Origin: Melaminivora alkalimesophila
GTDB lineage: Bacteria > Pseudomonadota > Gammaproteobacteria > Burkholderiales > Burkholderiaceae_C
Direction of reading: 5' to 3'
DNA length: 19,061 nucleotides
Assembly: GCF_000282995.1 (NCBI RefSeq)
Contig: NZ_ALEE01000561.1
Span: 1 to 19,061, forward strand
Shown here: one piece after another, positions 7,521-17,360 of the stretch
Layout of the letters: every line of letters begins with the position of its first letter
Position numbering within the stretch: position 1 is the stretch's first letter
Program-made: the position numbers and the translations under genes
Notes under the pieces: generated by a model
The model's database searches: none
What the model was told of the DNA's origin: nothing
The model's input: the letters and a program-made list of their open reading frames with translations, nothing else

Positions 7521-9080
7521 TCATTCCCACCACATGGCGCCGATGTCGTGCGCAAAGATGGGGTAATTCATCCATGCACCGCGCAGGCCCTTGCGCACCA
7601 CCGTGACCAGGTTGGGGGTGAAGATCCAGGCGTTGGCGGCATCGTGCGCCAAGTGGCGCTGCAGGCGGGCAAACAGCTGTTGCTGCTCGCGCGGGTGGCT
7701 GGCCTGTGCGTGCTGCGTGGCCAGGAGGCGAAACTCCGCGCTGTCGTAGCCGAAGTAGTAGTCCGGGTCGGTGTAGATCAGGTAATCCAGCGGCTCGACG
7801 TGGTTGATGATCGTCATGTCGAAGTCCCCGCGGAACGGGCCGGCCAGCCATTCGTGCCACGGCAGCGGCCGCAGCTGCGCAGTGATGCCGACCCGCGCCA
7901 GGTCCTGCGCGACGATCGGCCCCCCGGCCTGCGCGTAGGGCACGGGCGGCAGCGCCAGCTCCAGGCGCAGGGGCGTCGCTACGCCCGCCTCGCGCAGCAG
8001 CGCACGCGCACGCTGCGGGTCGTACGGGTAGAGGCTGTCCAGGTGCAGGTAGCCCGGGTCGGTCGGGGCGAAATGGCTGCCGATCGCGACGCCATGGCCG
8101 TCCAGCGCCTGGCGAATGAACCCAGCGCGATCGATGGCGTGCGTGATGGCGCGCCGCACCCGCACGTCGCCCAGGGGGGCGCGGCGGTGGTTGAGCGCCA
8201 GCATGCCCTTTCCGCTGGAGCTGCCGATCAGCACCTGGTAGCGCGCGTTGTCCTGGAAGTGGCGCAGGCCGCGCGTCGCGAACTGAAAGAACAGATCGAC
8301 TTCGCCGGCGTCCAGCGCCGCCTGCCGCGCGGCCGGGTCGTGGATGAAGCGAAAGACCGCCCCGTCGAGCCGCACCTGCTGCGCGGCACGGGCGTGCGGC
8401 GCCCGGGCGAGCGCGATGCTGTGCCCGCGCTGTTGCCCGCTGACCTGGTAGGGCCCCGTGCCCACTGGTGCCCTTGCGGCCTGGCCCGCGCTGTTCGGGT
8501 GCAGGACCACGGCCGTGGACTCCCCGAGGCGAAACAGCAGGTGCGCATCCGGCCGGTGCAGGTTCAGCACGACGGTATGGGCGTCGGGGGTCTCGACGGT
8601 GGCGATGTTGTCAAAGAGGGCGCGCCGCGCCTTGTTGGTGGAGCCCGGGGCGGCTGCGCGCACGAAGGAGAAACGCACCGCGTCTGCATCCAGCGCGCTG
8701 CCATCGTGGAAACGCACCCCTTCGCGCAGGCGGAAGCGGTAGCTCTGCCCGCCTGGGTCCGTCTCCCAGGAGGCGGCCAGCAGCGGCGTGACGTTGCCGT
8801 TCTCCTCGATCTTCGTCAGGCCCTCCAGGATGTTGTAGTGCGTGACCTCGCCCACGGCGGCGGCGGCGGCCATGGTGGGGTCCAGGCTGTCGGGCTCGAG
8901 GGACAGATTGAGGATGGCCGCGCGCTGGCCGTTGCCCGGCTGTGCCTGTGCCTGGGCCGGTGCCGCCATGCCCGGCAGGGCGCACAGCATGGCAGCGCGT
9001 GCCAGGCACGCCCGGCGGGTGAGCGCGGGAAGCGGCGCCGCGGCGAGCGGGGCCGCAAGGGCGGAGGGGGTGGCGGTCAT
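7521..9080 (-). CDS. Family-5 extracellular solute-binding protein (orphan ABC component)
   Basis: This 519-residue periplasmic binding protein belongs to the peptide/nickel/opine (SBP_bac_5) family. It shows LSLEPDSLDPTMA, LLAASWETDPGGQSYRFRLREGVRFHDGSALDADAVRFSF, GTGPYQV, RVRRAITHAIDR, and the late YTDPDYYFGYDSAEF segment. The N-terminus has TRRACL (21-26), a hydrophobic stretch and AQA-type cleavage sites near residue 44, fitting a Tat-like or Sec signal peptide. The ATG (9078-9080 on the minus strand) has AGAGGA eight bases upstream. No permease or ATPase gene is next to it, so the transporter is elsewhere or the protein has a non-transport role. It diverges from the diguanylate cyclase gene with 71 bases between starts. 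The ligand is not predictable. Confidence 0.9.
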   Translation of the reverse strand: MTATPSALAAPLAAAPLPALTRRACLARAAMLCALPGMAAPAQAQAQPGNGQRAAILNLSLEPDSLDPTMAAAAAVGEVTHYNILEGLTKIEENGNVTPLLAASWETDPGGQSYRFRLREGVRFHDGSALDADAVRFSFVRAAAPGSTNKARRALFDNIATVETPDAHTVVLNLHRPDAHLLFRLGESTAVVLHPNSAGQAARAPVGTGPYQVSGQQRGHSIALARAPHARAAQQVRLDGAVFRFIHDPAARQAALDAGEVDLFFQFATRGLRHFQDNARYQVLIGSSSGKGMLALNHRRAPLGDVRVRRAITHAIDRAGFIRQALDGHGVAIGSHFAPTDPGYLHLDSLYPYDPQRARALLREAGVATPLRLELALPPVPYAQAGGPIVAQDLARVGITAQLRPLPWHEWLAGPFRGDFDMTIINHVEPLDYLIYTDPDYYFGYDSAEFRLLATQHAQASHPREQQQLFARLQRHLAHDAANAWIFTPNLVTVVRKGLRGAWMNYPIFAHDIGAMWWE

Positions 9081-9151
9081 GCGGGAAATCCTCTGGCCTG
9101 CAACGCAGAGACAACGACAATAGTAGCGCCACCTCCCTTGCAGGCCGCACC
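9081..9151. promoter_or_regulatory. Shared upstream region of the solute-binding protein and diguanylate cyclase genes
   Basis: These 71 bases separate two divergent starts. Toward the minus-strand gene there is an AGAGGA ribosome-binding site (plus-strand bases 9089-9094) and a TACTAT -10-like hexamer (9120-9125), without a convincing -35. Toward the plus-strand gene only a weak GCAGG (9140-9144) precedes the TTG start. The region is less GC-rich than its surroundings. I see no clear operator. Confidence 0.3.
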
Positions 9152-11188
9152 TTGTCCCGCCGCCCCCGCCCCCCTTCCCTTGCTGCCCGCGCGATTGCGG
9201 CGCCGCATGGATGGTGGCTGTGGCCCATATTGGTGCTTTTGGCGTGCGCCAGCCTGGTGCTGGGGGCGCGCTCGGTCTACCAGGAGCGGGAGCTGCGCTA
9301 CCGCCATGTGATCGAGGGCGGACTCGGGGCGATCAACCAGCTGCAGGTCAAGAGCGTGGACAGCTGGCGCCAGCGGCGCATGGGAGAGGCGGCAGCGGTG
9401 ACGGACGACGGCCTGCTGGCTGCTGCCATGGCGCGCTGGCGGCGCACGCGGGCGCCGGCCGATGCCGTGCCGCTGCGCGAACGGCTGCGCTCCCTGGTCG
9501 AGCACCTGCAATACACCGGCGCCTACCTGGTGGACCCCCAGGGTCAGCTGTTGCTGGGGCCCGACGGCCCGCTGAAGGGCGCCATGCCTGCGGCCGAGCG
9601 CGATGCGTTGCGTGCCGCGCTGGCGCTGGCGCAGCCCGGTGTCATCGGGTTGCAGCGGGACGGTATGTTCGCCTTTCCCTATTTCGGATTGCTGGCGCCC
9701 CTGTTCGAAGGCGCCCAGCCGCTGGGCGCCGTGTGGCTGGTGGTGGATGCGCGCACCACCCTCTATCCCCTCCTGGCCACCTGGCCCAACGGCAGCCAGA
9801 CGGCCGAGTCGCTGCTGGTGGAGCGCCGCGGCGAGGAGGTGGTGTTCCTCAGTCCACTGCGCCATCGGGACGATGCGCCCCTCACCTTGCGCATGCCCGC
9901 GGGGGGAGGGGTAGACGCCACCGTTGCGCTGGCCACCGCCGGCTCGCGCGGCACGCTCTACGGCACGGACTACCGCGGAGAGCGGGTGCTGGCCACCGCC
10001 AGCGCCGTGCCGGGCACCACCTGGCTGCTCATCTCCAAAATCGACGAGGCCGAGGCTTTCACGGAGGCGCAGCGGCGCGAGTGGCTGGCGCTGGCCCTGG
10101 CGGCGAGCCTGGCGCTGCTGCTGCTGGGCGGCTCGGTCGTGCTGTGGCGCTGGCGCGCCTGGCGGCGCGAGCGTGCCCTCAAGCAGCGGCTGGAGCAGCA
10201 CATGCGCTGGCTGGAGACAGCGCAACGGGCGGCCTCGGTAGGCTATTTCGTGTACGACGCAGAGCGGCGCGTGTTCCTGATGTCGACCATGGCCAGCGCC
10301 ATCTTTGGCCTGCCGGGCGAAGGGGAGATGGGCCTGCGGCAGTGGATCGACATGCTCCACCCGGACGACCGGGAGGAGATGCTGCGCGTGCACGGCGAGG
10401 CCATGGCGCAGCGCAGCGCACTGCGCGTGCAGTACCGCGTCCGCCGCGCCAGCGATGCGCACGAGCGGTGGATGGAGGTGCATGCCGAGTACGGCGACGC
10501 CCAGGGGCGCGAGCGCCCCCGCATGACCGGAACGGTGCAGGACATCACCGAGCGCCGCCAGGCCGAGGAGCAGCTCGAGCGCTACCGCACGGCGCTGGAG
10601 GCCCAGGTGCGGGTCGACCCGCTGACGCAGCTGGCCAACCGGCTGGCGCTGGACGAGCACGTGGCCTTCGAATGGGAGCGCGCCCGCCGCGCAGGGTCGC
10701 CGCTGGCGCTCCTGATGATCGACGTGGATCGGTTCAAGGCCTTCAACGACCACTACGGCCACATGGCGGGCGACCGCTGCCTGCAAAATGTCGGGCAGGC
10801 CCTGCTGACGGCCATGGGGCGCGCCGGGGACGTGGTCGCGCGCTACGGTGGAGAGGAGTTCGCCGTCCTGCTTCCCGGCGCCAGCGGCGAGCAGGCGTGG
10901 CTCGTGGCCGAACGGCTGCGCGAGGCCGTGCGCGGATTGGCCGTCGAACATGCGCGGGGCAGCGGGGACGGGATCGTCACCATCAGCGTGGGCGTGTCCA
11001 GCATCCAGCCGGCAGGGCGCGAGGCCACCACCGGCGTCCCGCGCTCGGGCGTGGATGCGGCCCATGCCCTGTTCCGCCAGGCCGATGCGGCGCTGTACCG
11101 TGCCAAGCAGTGCGGGCGCGACCAGTCCGTCCTCTATGGCCCGGAGTGCGAGATGGTGCTGCACGACCCGCCCGACAGCCTGTTGTGA
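9152..11188 (+). CDS. Membrane-bound Cache-PAS-GGDEF diguanylate cyclase
   Basis: This 678-residue inner-membrane sensor makes cyclic di-GMP from two GTP. Order: transmembrane helix about 21-38; a periplasmic region of about 270 residues resembling a double Cache ligand sensor (GAYLVDPQGQLLLGPDG, FLSPL, GTDYRGERVLATASAVPGTTWLLISKID); second transmembrane helix about 311-333; a PAS domain about 345-470 ending GTVQDITERR; then GGDEF from D489. The active site is GGEEF (566-570), and RAGD (557-560) is an intact inhibitory I-site, so active, feedback-controlled synthesis is expected. No EAL domain. The frame has no ATG before the first membrane helix; a TTG at 9152 is the best start, but it lacks a strong ribosome-binding site, so the N-terminus is uncertain. 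The divergent solute-binding protein could present its ligand. Confidence 0.92.
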   Translation: MSRRPRPPSLAARAIAAPHGWWLWPILVLLACASLVLGARSVYQERELRYRHVIEGGLGAINQLQVKSVDSWRQRRMGEAAAVTDDGLLAAAMARWRRTRAPADAVPLRERLRSLVEHLQYTGAYLVDPQGQLLLGPDGPLKGAMPAAERDALRAALALAQPGVIGLQRDGMFAFPYFGLLAPLFEGAQPLGAVWLVVDARTTLYPLLATWPNGSQTAESLLVERRGEEVVFLSPLRHRDDAPLTLRMPAGGGVDATVALATAGSRGTLYGTDYRGERVLATASAVPGTTWLLISKIDEAEAFTEAQRREWLALALAASLALLLLGGSVVLWRWRAWRRERALKQRLEQHMRWLETAQRAASVGYFVYDAERRVFLMSTMASAIFGLPGEGEMGLRQWIDMLHPDDREEMLRVHGEAMAQRSALRVQYRVRRASDAHERWMEVHAEYGDAQGRERPRMTGTVQDITERRQAEEQLERYRTALEAQVRVDPLTQLANRLALDEHVAFEWERARRAGSPLALLMIDVDRFKAFNDHYGHMAGDRCLQNVGQALLTAMGRAGDVVARYGGEEFAVLLPGASGEQAWLVAERLREAVRGLAVEHARGSGDGIVTISVGVSSIQPAGREATTGVPRSGVDAAHALFRQADAALYRAKQCGRDQSVLYGPECEMVLHDPPDSLL

Positions 11189-11214
11189 CCCTTTCTTCCT
11201 GGCTTTCCCGATCG

Positions 11215-11907
11215 ATGGACGAGACGAACCCCCGCGGCATGCCCGCCTTCGACGCGGTCCTCTTCGACTGCGATGGCGTGCTGGTGGACAGCGAGCCCAT
11301 CACCAACGGCGTGCTGTGCGCCATGCTGAACGAGGCCGGCTGGCCGATCACGCCCGAGGAGTGCATGGCCACCTTCATCGGCCGGACGGTGCGCAGCGAG
11401 GCCGCGCGCATCGAGGCGCACACCGGCCGGCCCCTGACCGACGCCTGGATGGCCGAGTTCTATGCCCGGCGCAACGCCCGCCTGGCGGCCGAGCTGCAGC
11501 CCATCGCCGGCGCCGTCGAGGCGGTGCACGCCGTGCATGCGCTGCTGGGCGGGCGCATCGCCTGTGCCTCCGGCGCCGACCGGCAGAAGGTGGAGATGCA
11601 GCTCGACCAGGTGGGCCTGGCGCCGCTGTTCGCCGGCCGCGTGTTCAGCGGCCATGAAATGCCGGCCACCAAGCCCGCGCCCGACGTGTACCTGGCAGCG
11701 GCCGCCGCCGTGGGCGTGCCGCCGGCGCGCTGCCTGGTGGTCGAGGACACCGTGACGGGTGTCGCAGCCGGCGTCGCCGCAGGAGCCAGCGTGGTCGGCT
11801 ACAGCCCGGGCGGCGCGGGGCACGGCGCGCCCGAGGCGCTGCGGGCGGCCGGGGCGGTGCACATCATCGGCGACATGCGCGAGCTGCCGCGCCTCTTGGC
11901 GCGCTGA
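11215..11907 (+). CDS. HAD-superfamily hydrolase (beta-phosphoglucomutase/phosphatase-like)
   Basis: This 230-residue HAD subfamily IA enzyme has all four motifs: nucleophile D18 and D20 in FDCDGVLVDSEP, the motif II serine in CASGAD, K153 in ATKPAPDVYL, and E177-D178 in VVEDTVTG. A helical cap lies between motifs I and II (about residues 24-90). It resembles phosphoglycolate phosphatase, CbbY and 6-phosphogluconate phosphatase (YieH) proteins, hydrolysing small sugar phosphates; the substrate is undetermined. It follows the diguanylate cyclase stop by 26 bases and may be co-transcribed. The ATG at 11215 has no good ribosome-binding site; a GTG at 11185, overlapping the previous stop, would add ten residues, and an ATG at 11239 is also possible. 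The HAD core begins near residue 12 in all cases. Confidence 0.88.
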   Translation: MDETNPRGMPAFDAVLFDCDGVLVDSEPITNGVLCAMLNEAGWPITPEECMATFIGRTVRSEAARIEAHTGRPLTDAWMAEFYARRNARLAAELQPIAGAVEAVHAVHALLGGRIACASGADRQKVEMQLDQVGLAPLFAGRVFSGHEMPATKPAPDVYLAAAAAVGVPPARCLVVEDTVTGVAAGVAAGASVVGYSPGGAGHGAPEALRAAGAVHIIGDMRELPRLLAR

Positions 11908-11970
11908 CGACCCGCAGGCGGGCGGGCCTTCCAAGCCCCATCCATTCGGTGGCGGCCCCGACTCAAGCGC

Positions 11971-13047
11971 TCAGCCCGAGCGCACGCCGGCCGGAGCGTG
12001 GATGCTGCGCTGGCGGAACGCGCCCGGCGACTGTCCCGTCCAGCCGCGAAAGGCCCGGATGAAGCTCTTTTCGTTGGCAAAACCCACCGCCTGCGCGACC
12101 TGCTTGATGGGCCGCTCGCTGCGCTGCAGCAGCTCGGTGGCGCGCGCGCGCCGCACCTCGTCCTTGAGCTGCTGCAGCGAGGCGCCTTCGGCCTGCAGCT
12201 GGCGGTGCAGCGTCCGCGTCGAGAGATGGAGCGCCTGCGCCACGTCGGAGGCCGTGTGCGCGGCCTCGGGCGCGAGTGCCAGCTGCTGGCGCACGCGCTC
12301 CACCAGCAGCCGGTCGCGTCGGTAGGGGCGCACGGTCAGGGGCAGGGCGTGTTGCAGCATGCGGTTCATCGCCGCTTCGTCGCGCACCAGCGGCAGCTGC
12401 AGGTAGCGCGCATCGAAGCGCACGGCGGCTTGCGGGGCATCGAAGCGGGTGGTGCCCGGAAACAGCACCCGGTAGGCCGCGGCGTGCGCCGGTGCGGAGA
12501 AGGGAAAACAGGCGCCGAGCACCGGCAGGCGCGAGTCCACCAGCCAGCTCGCCAGGCCCAGCGCATTGCGCAGCACCGACACCAGGCAGAATTCGCGCAG
12601 CGCGCCCAGGGCACGCGCTTCCGCGATCGACAGCACCGCCTGGTCGCCCTCCTGCGCCAGCTGCAGGCGGATGTCCCGGGTCAGGAGGCCGTGGTGGCGG
12701 CACCAGCGTGCCAGCGCCAGGCCCAGCGTGGGGGCGCTCAGCGAGGCGCGCGCCAGCATGCCGTAGCTGCCCCAGGGCAGCGGCCGGCTGAACCAGCCCA
12801 GCGCCTCGTCGTCGAGCTCGCGCATCGCCCCCTCGCACAGCAGCTCCATCTGCGCGGCCGTGATGCGGGCCTGGGCGTCGCGCAGGTCGTCTGGCGTGAT
12901 TTGTGCCCGGGCCAGGACCGCCCCCGGATCCATGCCGCGCTCGCCATAGGCATGCACCACCGCGGCCACGAAGGCCATCGGGGTGGCGGCGACGGCACCC
13001 TGGCGGCCACTGGCGGCGCGCTGGGTGGGCAACGACGGCGTGTACAT
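11971..13047 (-). CDS. AraC-family transcriptional regulator (OruR-like)
   Basis: This 358-residue regulator has an N-terminal ligand-sensing region of the Arabinose_bd/OruR type (about 25-210; [37 protein letters not shown]) and a C-terminal double helix-turn-helix (about 255-350; [41 protein letters not shown], then [32 protein letters not shown]). The start at 13045-13047 was preferred over one 210 bases upstream because the longer version would run through the divergent regulatory region and the start of the acyl-CoA synthetase gene. A 19-bp near-palindrome directly abuts this start. Being divergent from the acyl-CoA synthetase-liuBC-liuD unit, it is a good candidate for its regulator; the effector is unknown. 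Confidence 0.9.
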   Translation of the reverse strand: MYTPSLPTQRAASGRQGAVAATPMAFVAAVVHAYGERGMDPGAVLARAQITPDDLRDAQARITAAQMELLCEGAMRELDDEALGWFSRPLPWGSYGMLARASLSAPTLGLALARWCRHHGLLTRDIRLQLAQEGDQAVLSIAEARALGALREFCLVSVLRNALGLASWLVDSRLPVLGACFPFSAPAHAAAYRVLFPGTTRFDAPQAAVRFDARYLQLPLVRDEAAMNRMLQHALPLTVRPYRRDRLLVERVRQQLALAPEAAHTASDVAQALHLSTRTLHRQLQAEGASLQQLKDEVRRARATELLQRSERPIKQVAQAVGFANEKSFIRAFRGWTGQSPGAFRQRSIHAPAGVRSG

Positions 13048-13066
13048 GGTGGCAATTATTGCAACC
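13048..13066. promoter_or_regulatory. Near-palindrome abutting the AraC-family start (candidate operator)
   Basis: GGTGGCAAT, a central T, and ATTGCAACC form a 19-bp inverted repeat with one mismatched pair (GCAAT-T-ATTGC is perfect). It is the most AT-rich patch in a GC-rich intergenic region of 124 bases and ends at the base next to the AraC-family start codon. A protein bound here would block that gene's own translation or transcription start and could affect the divergent operon. AraC-family regulators often use direct repeats, so a different regulator is possible. Confidence 0.5.
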
Positions 13067-13119
13067 TCGCTGGCCCCATCCGGGCGGTCGCCGGGCGTAT
13101 GCTGCCCTCTCGGCCGTGT

Positions 13120-13131
13120 GCGTGCGCACGC
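13120..13131. promoter_or_regulatory. 12-bp perfect palindrome in the divergent intergenic region
   Basis: GCGTGC followed by GCACGC is a perfect 12-bp inverted repeat 40 bases before the acyl-CoA synthetase start. It could be a second regulatory site of the divergent region. Short GC-rich palindromes arise easily by chance here, so support is weak. Confidence 0.2.
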
Positions 13132-13171
13132 CAGCGCGCCGCCTGCCCGGTTTTCTCTGGAGACGAAACGC

Positions 13172-14899
<1,728 letters not shown>

Positions 14900-14930
14900 G
14901 CCCCCCTTCTTCATTGGACAAGAAAGACCC

Positions 14931-16535
14931 ATGATCCTCGAAACCCAGCTCAACCCGCGCTCGGCGGACTTCCAGGCCAATGCGCAGGCCATGCGCCAGC
15001 TCGTCGATGACCTGCGCACGCAGATCGAGCGCGTCTCCCAGGGCGGCGGCGAGGCGGCGCGCGCCAAGCACCTGGCGCGCGGCAAGCTGCTGCCGCGCGA
15101 CCGCGTGCTGAACCTGCTCGACCCCGGGACGCCCTTCCTGGAGATCGCCCCGCTGGCGGCGCTCAACATGTACGACAACGCCGCGCCGGGCGCCGGCATG
15201 ATCGCCGGCATCGGCCGCGTGGCCGGCACGGACTGCCTGATCGTGTGCAACGACGCCACCGTCAAGGGCGGCACCTACTACCCCATGACGGTGAAGAAGC
15301 ACCTGCGTGCGCAGGAGATCGCGCAGCAAAATTGCCTGCCGTGCATCTACCTGGTGGACTCGGGCGGCGCCAACCTGCCCAACCAGGACGAGGTCTTCCC
15401 CGATCGCGACCACTTCGGCCGCATCTTCTACAACCAGGCCAACATGAGCGCGCAGGGCATCGCGCAGATCGCCGTGGTCATGGGCTCGTGCACGGCCGGC
15501 GGCGCCTACGTGCCGGCCATGAGCGACGAGACCATCATCGTCAAGGAGCAGGGCACCATCTTCCTGGGCGGCCCGCCGCTGGTGAAGGCCGCCACGGGCG
15601 AGGTGGTCTCGGCCGAGGACCTGGGCGGCGGCGACGTGCACACGCGCCTGTCGGGCGTGGCCGACCACCTGGCGCAGAACGACATGCACGCGCTGGCGCT
15701 GGCGCGCGCGGCGGTGAAGAACCTGAACCGGCCGCGCCCGGGCGCGGCGCCGGAGCATGCGCCGGCCGAGCCCCGCTTCCCCGCCGAGGAGCTCTACGGC
15801 GTCATCCCGACCGACACGCGCAAGCCCTTCGACGTGCGCGAGATCATCGCCCGCATCGTCGATGGCAGCGAGTTCGACGAGTTCAAGGCGCGTTTCGGCT
15901 CCACGCTGGTGACGGGTTTTGCCCGCATCGAGGGCATGCCGGTAGGCATCATCGCCAACAACGGCATTCTGTTTTCCGAAAGCGCCGTCAAGGGCGCCCA
16001 CTTCATCGAGCTGTGCTGCCAGCGCAAGATCCCGCTGGTGTTCCTGCAGAACATCACCGGCTTCATGGTCGGCCGCAAGGTCGAGAACGAGGGTATCGCG
16101 CGCCACGGCGCCAAGCTGGTCACGGCGGTTGCGACGGCCAATGTGCCGAAGTTCACCGTCATCATCGGCGGGTCCTTTGGCGCCGGCAATTACGGGATGT
16201 GCGGACGCGCCTATTCGCCGCGCTTCCTGTGGATGTGGCCGAACGCGCGCATCAGCGTGATGGGCGGCGAGCAGGCCGCCTCGGTGCTGGCCACCGTGCG
16301 CCGCGATGGCATCGAGGCGCGCGGCGGCAAGTGGTCTGCCGAAGAGGAAGAGGCTTTCAAGGCCCCGATTCGCCAGCAATACGAGGACCAGGGCCATCCC
16401 TACTACGCCACCGCGCGCTTGTGGGACGACGGCATCATCGACCCGGCCGACACGCGCCGCGTGCTCGCGCTGGGCCTGGCGGCGGCGCGCCATGCGCCGA
16501 TTCCGGACGTGAAGTTCGGCGTGTTCCGGATGTGA
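14931..16535 (+). CDS. liuB: Methylcrotonyl-CoA carboxylase, carboxyltransferase (beta) subunit
   Basis: This 534-residue subunit moves the carboxyl group from carboxybiotin to 3-methylcrotonyl-CoA, giving 3-methylglutaconyl-CoA, in complex with LiuD. The two crotonase-like halves of a carboxyltransferase are visible. The N-half carries [27 protein letters not shown] and [19 protein letters not shown]; the C-half carries [25 protein letters not shown] and [51 protein letters not shown] distinguishes methylcrotonyl- from propionyl-CoA carboxylase beta subunits. The length is essentially that of Pseudomonas LiuB. Upstream is only a weak A/G-rich site (AAGAAAG, 14920-14926). It is 13 bases before liuC in a clear operon. 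Confidence 0.96.
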   Translation: MILETQLNPRSADFQANAQAMRQLVDDLRTQIERVSQGGGEAARAKHLARGKLLPRDRVLNLLDPGTPFLEIAPLAALNMYDNAAPGAGMIAGIGRVAGTDCLIVCNDATVKGGTYYPMTVKKHLRAQEIAQQNCLPCIYLVDSGGANLPNQDEVFPDRDHFGRIFYNQANMSAQGIAQIAVVMGSCTAGGAYVPAMSDETIIVKEQGTIFLGGPPLVKAATGEVVSAEDLGGGDVHTRLSGVADHLAQNDMHALALARAAVKNLNRPRPGAAPEHAPAEPRFPAEELYGVIPTDTRKPFDVREIIARIVDGSEFDEFKARFGSTLVTGFARIEGMPVGIIANNGILFSESAVKGAHFIELCCQRKIPLVFLQNITGFMVGRKVENEGIARHGAKLVTAVATANVPKFTVIIGGSFGAGNYGMCGRAYSPRFLWMWPNARISVMGGEQAASVLATVRRDGIEARGGKWSAEEEEAFKAPIRQQYEDQGHPYYATARLWDDGIIDPADTRRVLALGLAAARHAPIPDVKFGVFRM

Positions 16536-16548
16536 GGCGGGGCGAACC

Positions 16549-17334
16549 ATGAGCCAGAACCTCTCCATCACCCAAGCGGGCGCCGTCGCGCGCATCACGC
16601 TGACCCAGCCCGAGATCCGCAACGCCTTCAGCGACGAGGTGATCGCCGAGCTCACCGCCGCCTTCACGGACGTGGGCGCGCGCGCCGACGTGCGCGCCAT
16701 CGTGCTGGCCGCGGAAGGCCCGGCGTTCTGCGCCGGCGCGAACCTCAACTGGATGCGGCGCATGGCCGACTACACGCGCGAGGAAAACCTCGCCGATGCC
16801 GCCAAGCTGGCCGAGATGCTGCGCGTGATCTACACGTGCCCGAAGCCGACCATCGCCCGCGTGCAGGGCGACGTATACGCCGGCGGCATGGGGCTGGTCG
16901 CCGCCTGCGACATGGCGGTGAGCGTGGACACGGCGGGCTATTGCCTGTCCGAGGTCCGGCTGGGCCTGATTCCGGCGACCATCAGCCCCTACGTCATCCG
17001 CGCCATGGGCGCGCGCGCCGCGCACCGCTACTTCCTGACGGCCGAGCGTTTCGACGCCGCCGAGGCGCTGCGCATCGGCTTCGTGCACCAGGTGGTGGCG
17101 GCCGACCAGCTCGACGCCGCCGTCGATGCGCTGACCAAGGCGCTGGTGAGCGCCAGCCCGAATGCGGTGCGCGCCTGCAAGCGGCTGGTGCAGGAAGTGG
17201 CCGAGCGCGAGATCGACGCGCAGCTCATCGCCGCCACGGTGGAGGGCATCGCCGACATCCGCGCCAGCGAAGAGGGCCGCGAGGGCGTGCAATCCTTCCT
17301 GCAAAAGCGCAAGCCCGGCTGGCTGGCTGGCTGA
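16549..17334 (+). CDS. liuC: 3-Methylglutaconyl-CoA hydratase
   Basis: This 261-residue crotonase-family enzyme hydrates 3-methylglutaconyl-CoA to HMG-CoA. Oxyanion-hole and active-site stretches are FCAGANLNWM (60-69), GDVYAGGMGLVAACD (107-121) and CLSEVRLGLIPATISPYV (from 132). E135 matches the second catalytic glutamate of crotonases; the first position is glycine (G115). As I recall the family, Pseudomonas-type LiuC proteins also lack the first glutamate, so this looks like a family trait and not a defect. The C-terminal FLQKRKPGW is typical. It sits 13 bases after liuB and 26 before the DUF4126 gene. Four GGCT units encode the last residues and run into the stop. Confidence 0.94.
   Translation: MSQNLSITQAGAVARITLTQPEIRNAFSDEVIAELTAAFTDVGARADVRAIVLAAEGPAFCAGANLNWMRRMADYTREENLADAAKLAEMLRVIYTCPKPTIARVQGDVYAGGMGLVAACDMAVSVDTAGYCLSEVRLGLIPATISPYVIRAMGARAAHRYFLTAERFDAAEALRIGFVHQVVAADQLDAAVDALTKALVSASPNAVRACKRLVQEVAEREIDAQLIAATVEGIADIRASEEGREGVQSFLQKRKPGWLAG
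17317..17332 (+). repeat. (GGCT)4 tetranucleotide repeat at the liuC 3' end
   Basis: Four perfect GGCT units encode the end of LiuC (GWLAG) and provide the T of its TGA stop (17332-17334). Gaining one unit would shift the reading frame into the DUF4126 frame, which is open through 17335-17360, and so fuse the two proteins. Four units is a short tract, so active slippage is not established. Confidence 0.7.
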
Positions 17335-17360
17335 ACGCCCGAGCGACGGACCCGCCGGCC

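Noticed and set aside
9211..11907. Apparent fusion protein of about 900 residues ending in the HAD phosphatase
   Set aside because: The first two thirds are an off-frame reading of the diguanylate cyclase gene. Only the segment from about 11215 encodes a real domain.
16860..16880. ACGTATACG within liuC as a third LiuR-like site
   Set aside because: It shares only short ACG/CGT elements with the 20-bp palindrome, is intragenic, and lacks the TGACGTTTAC half-site.
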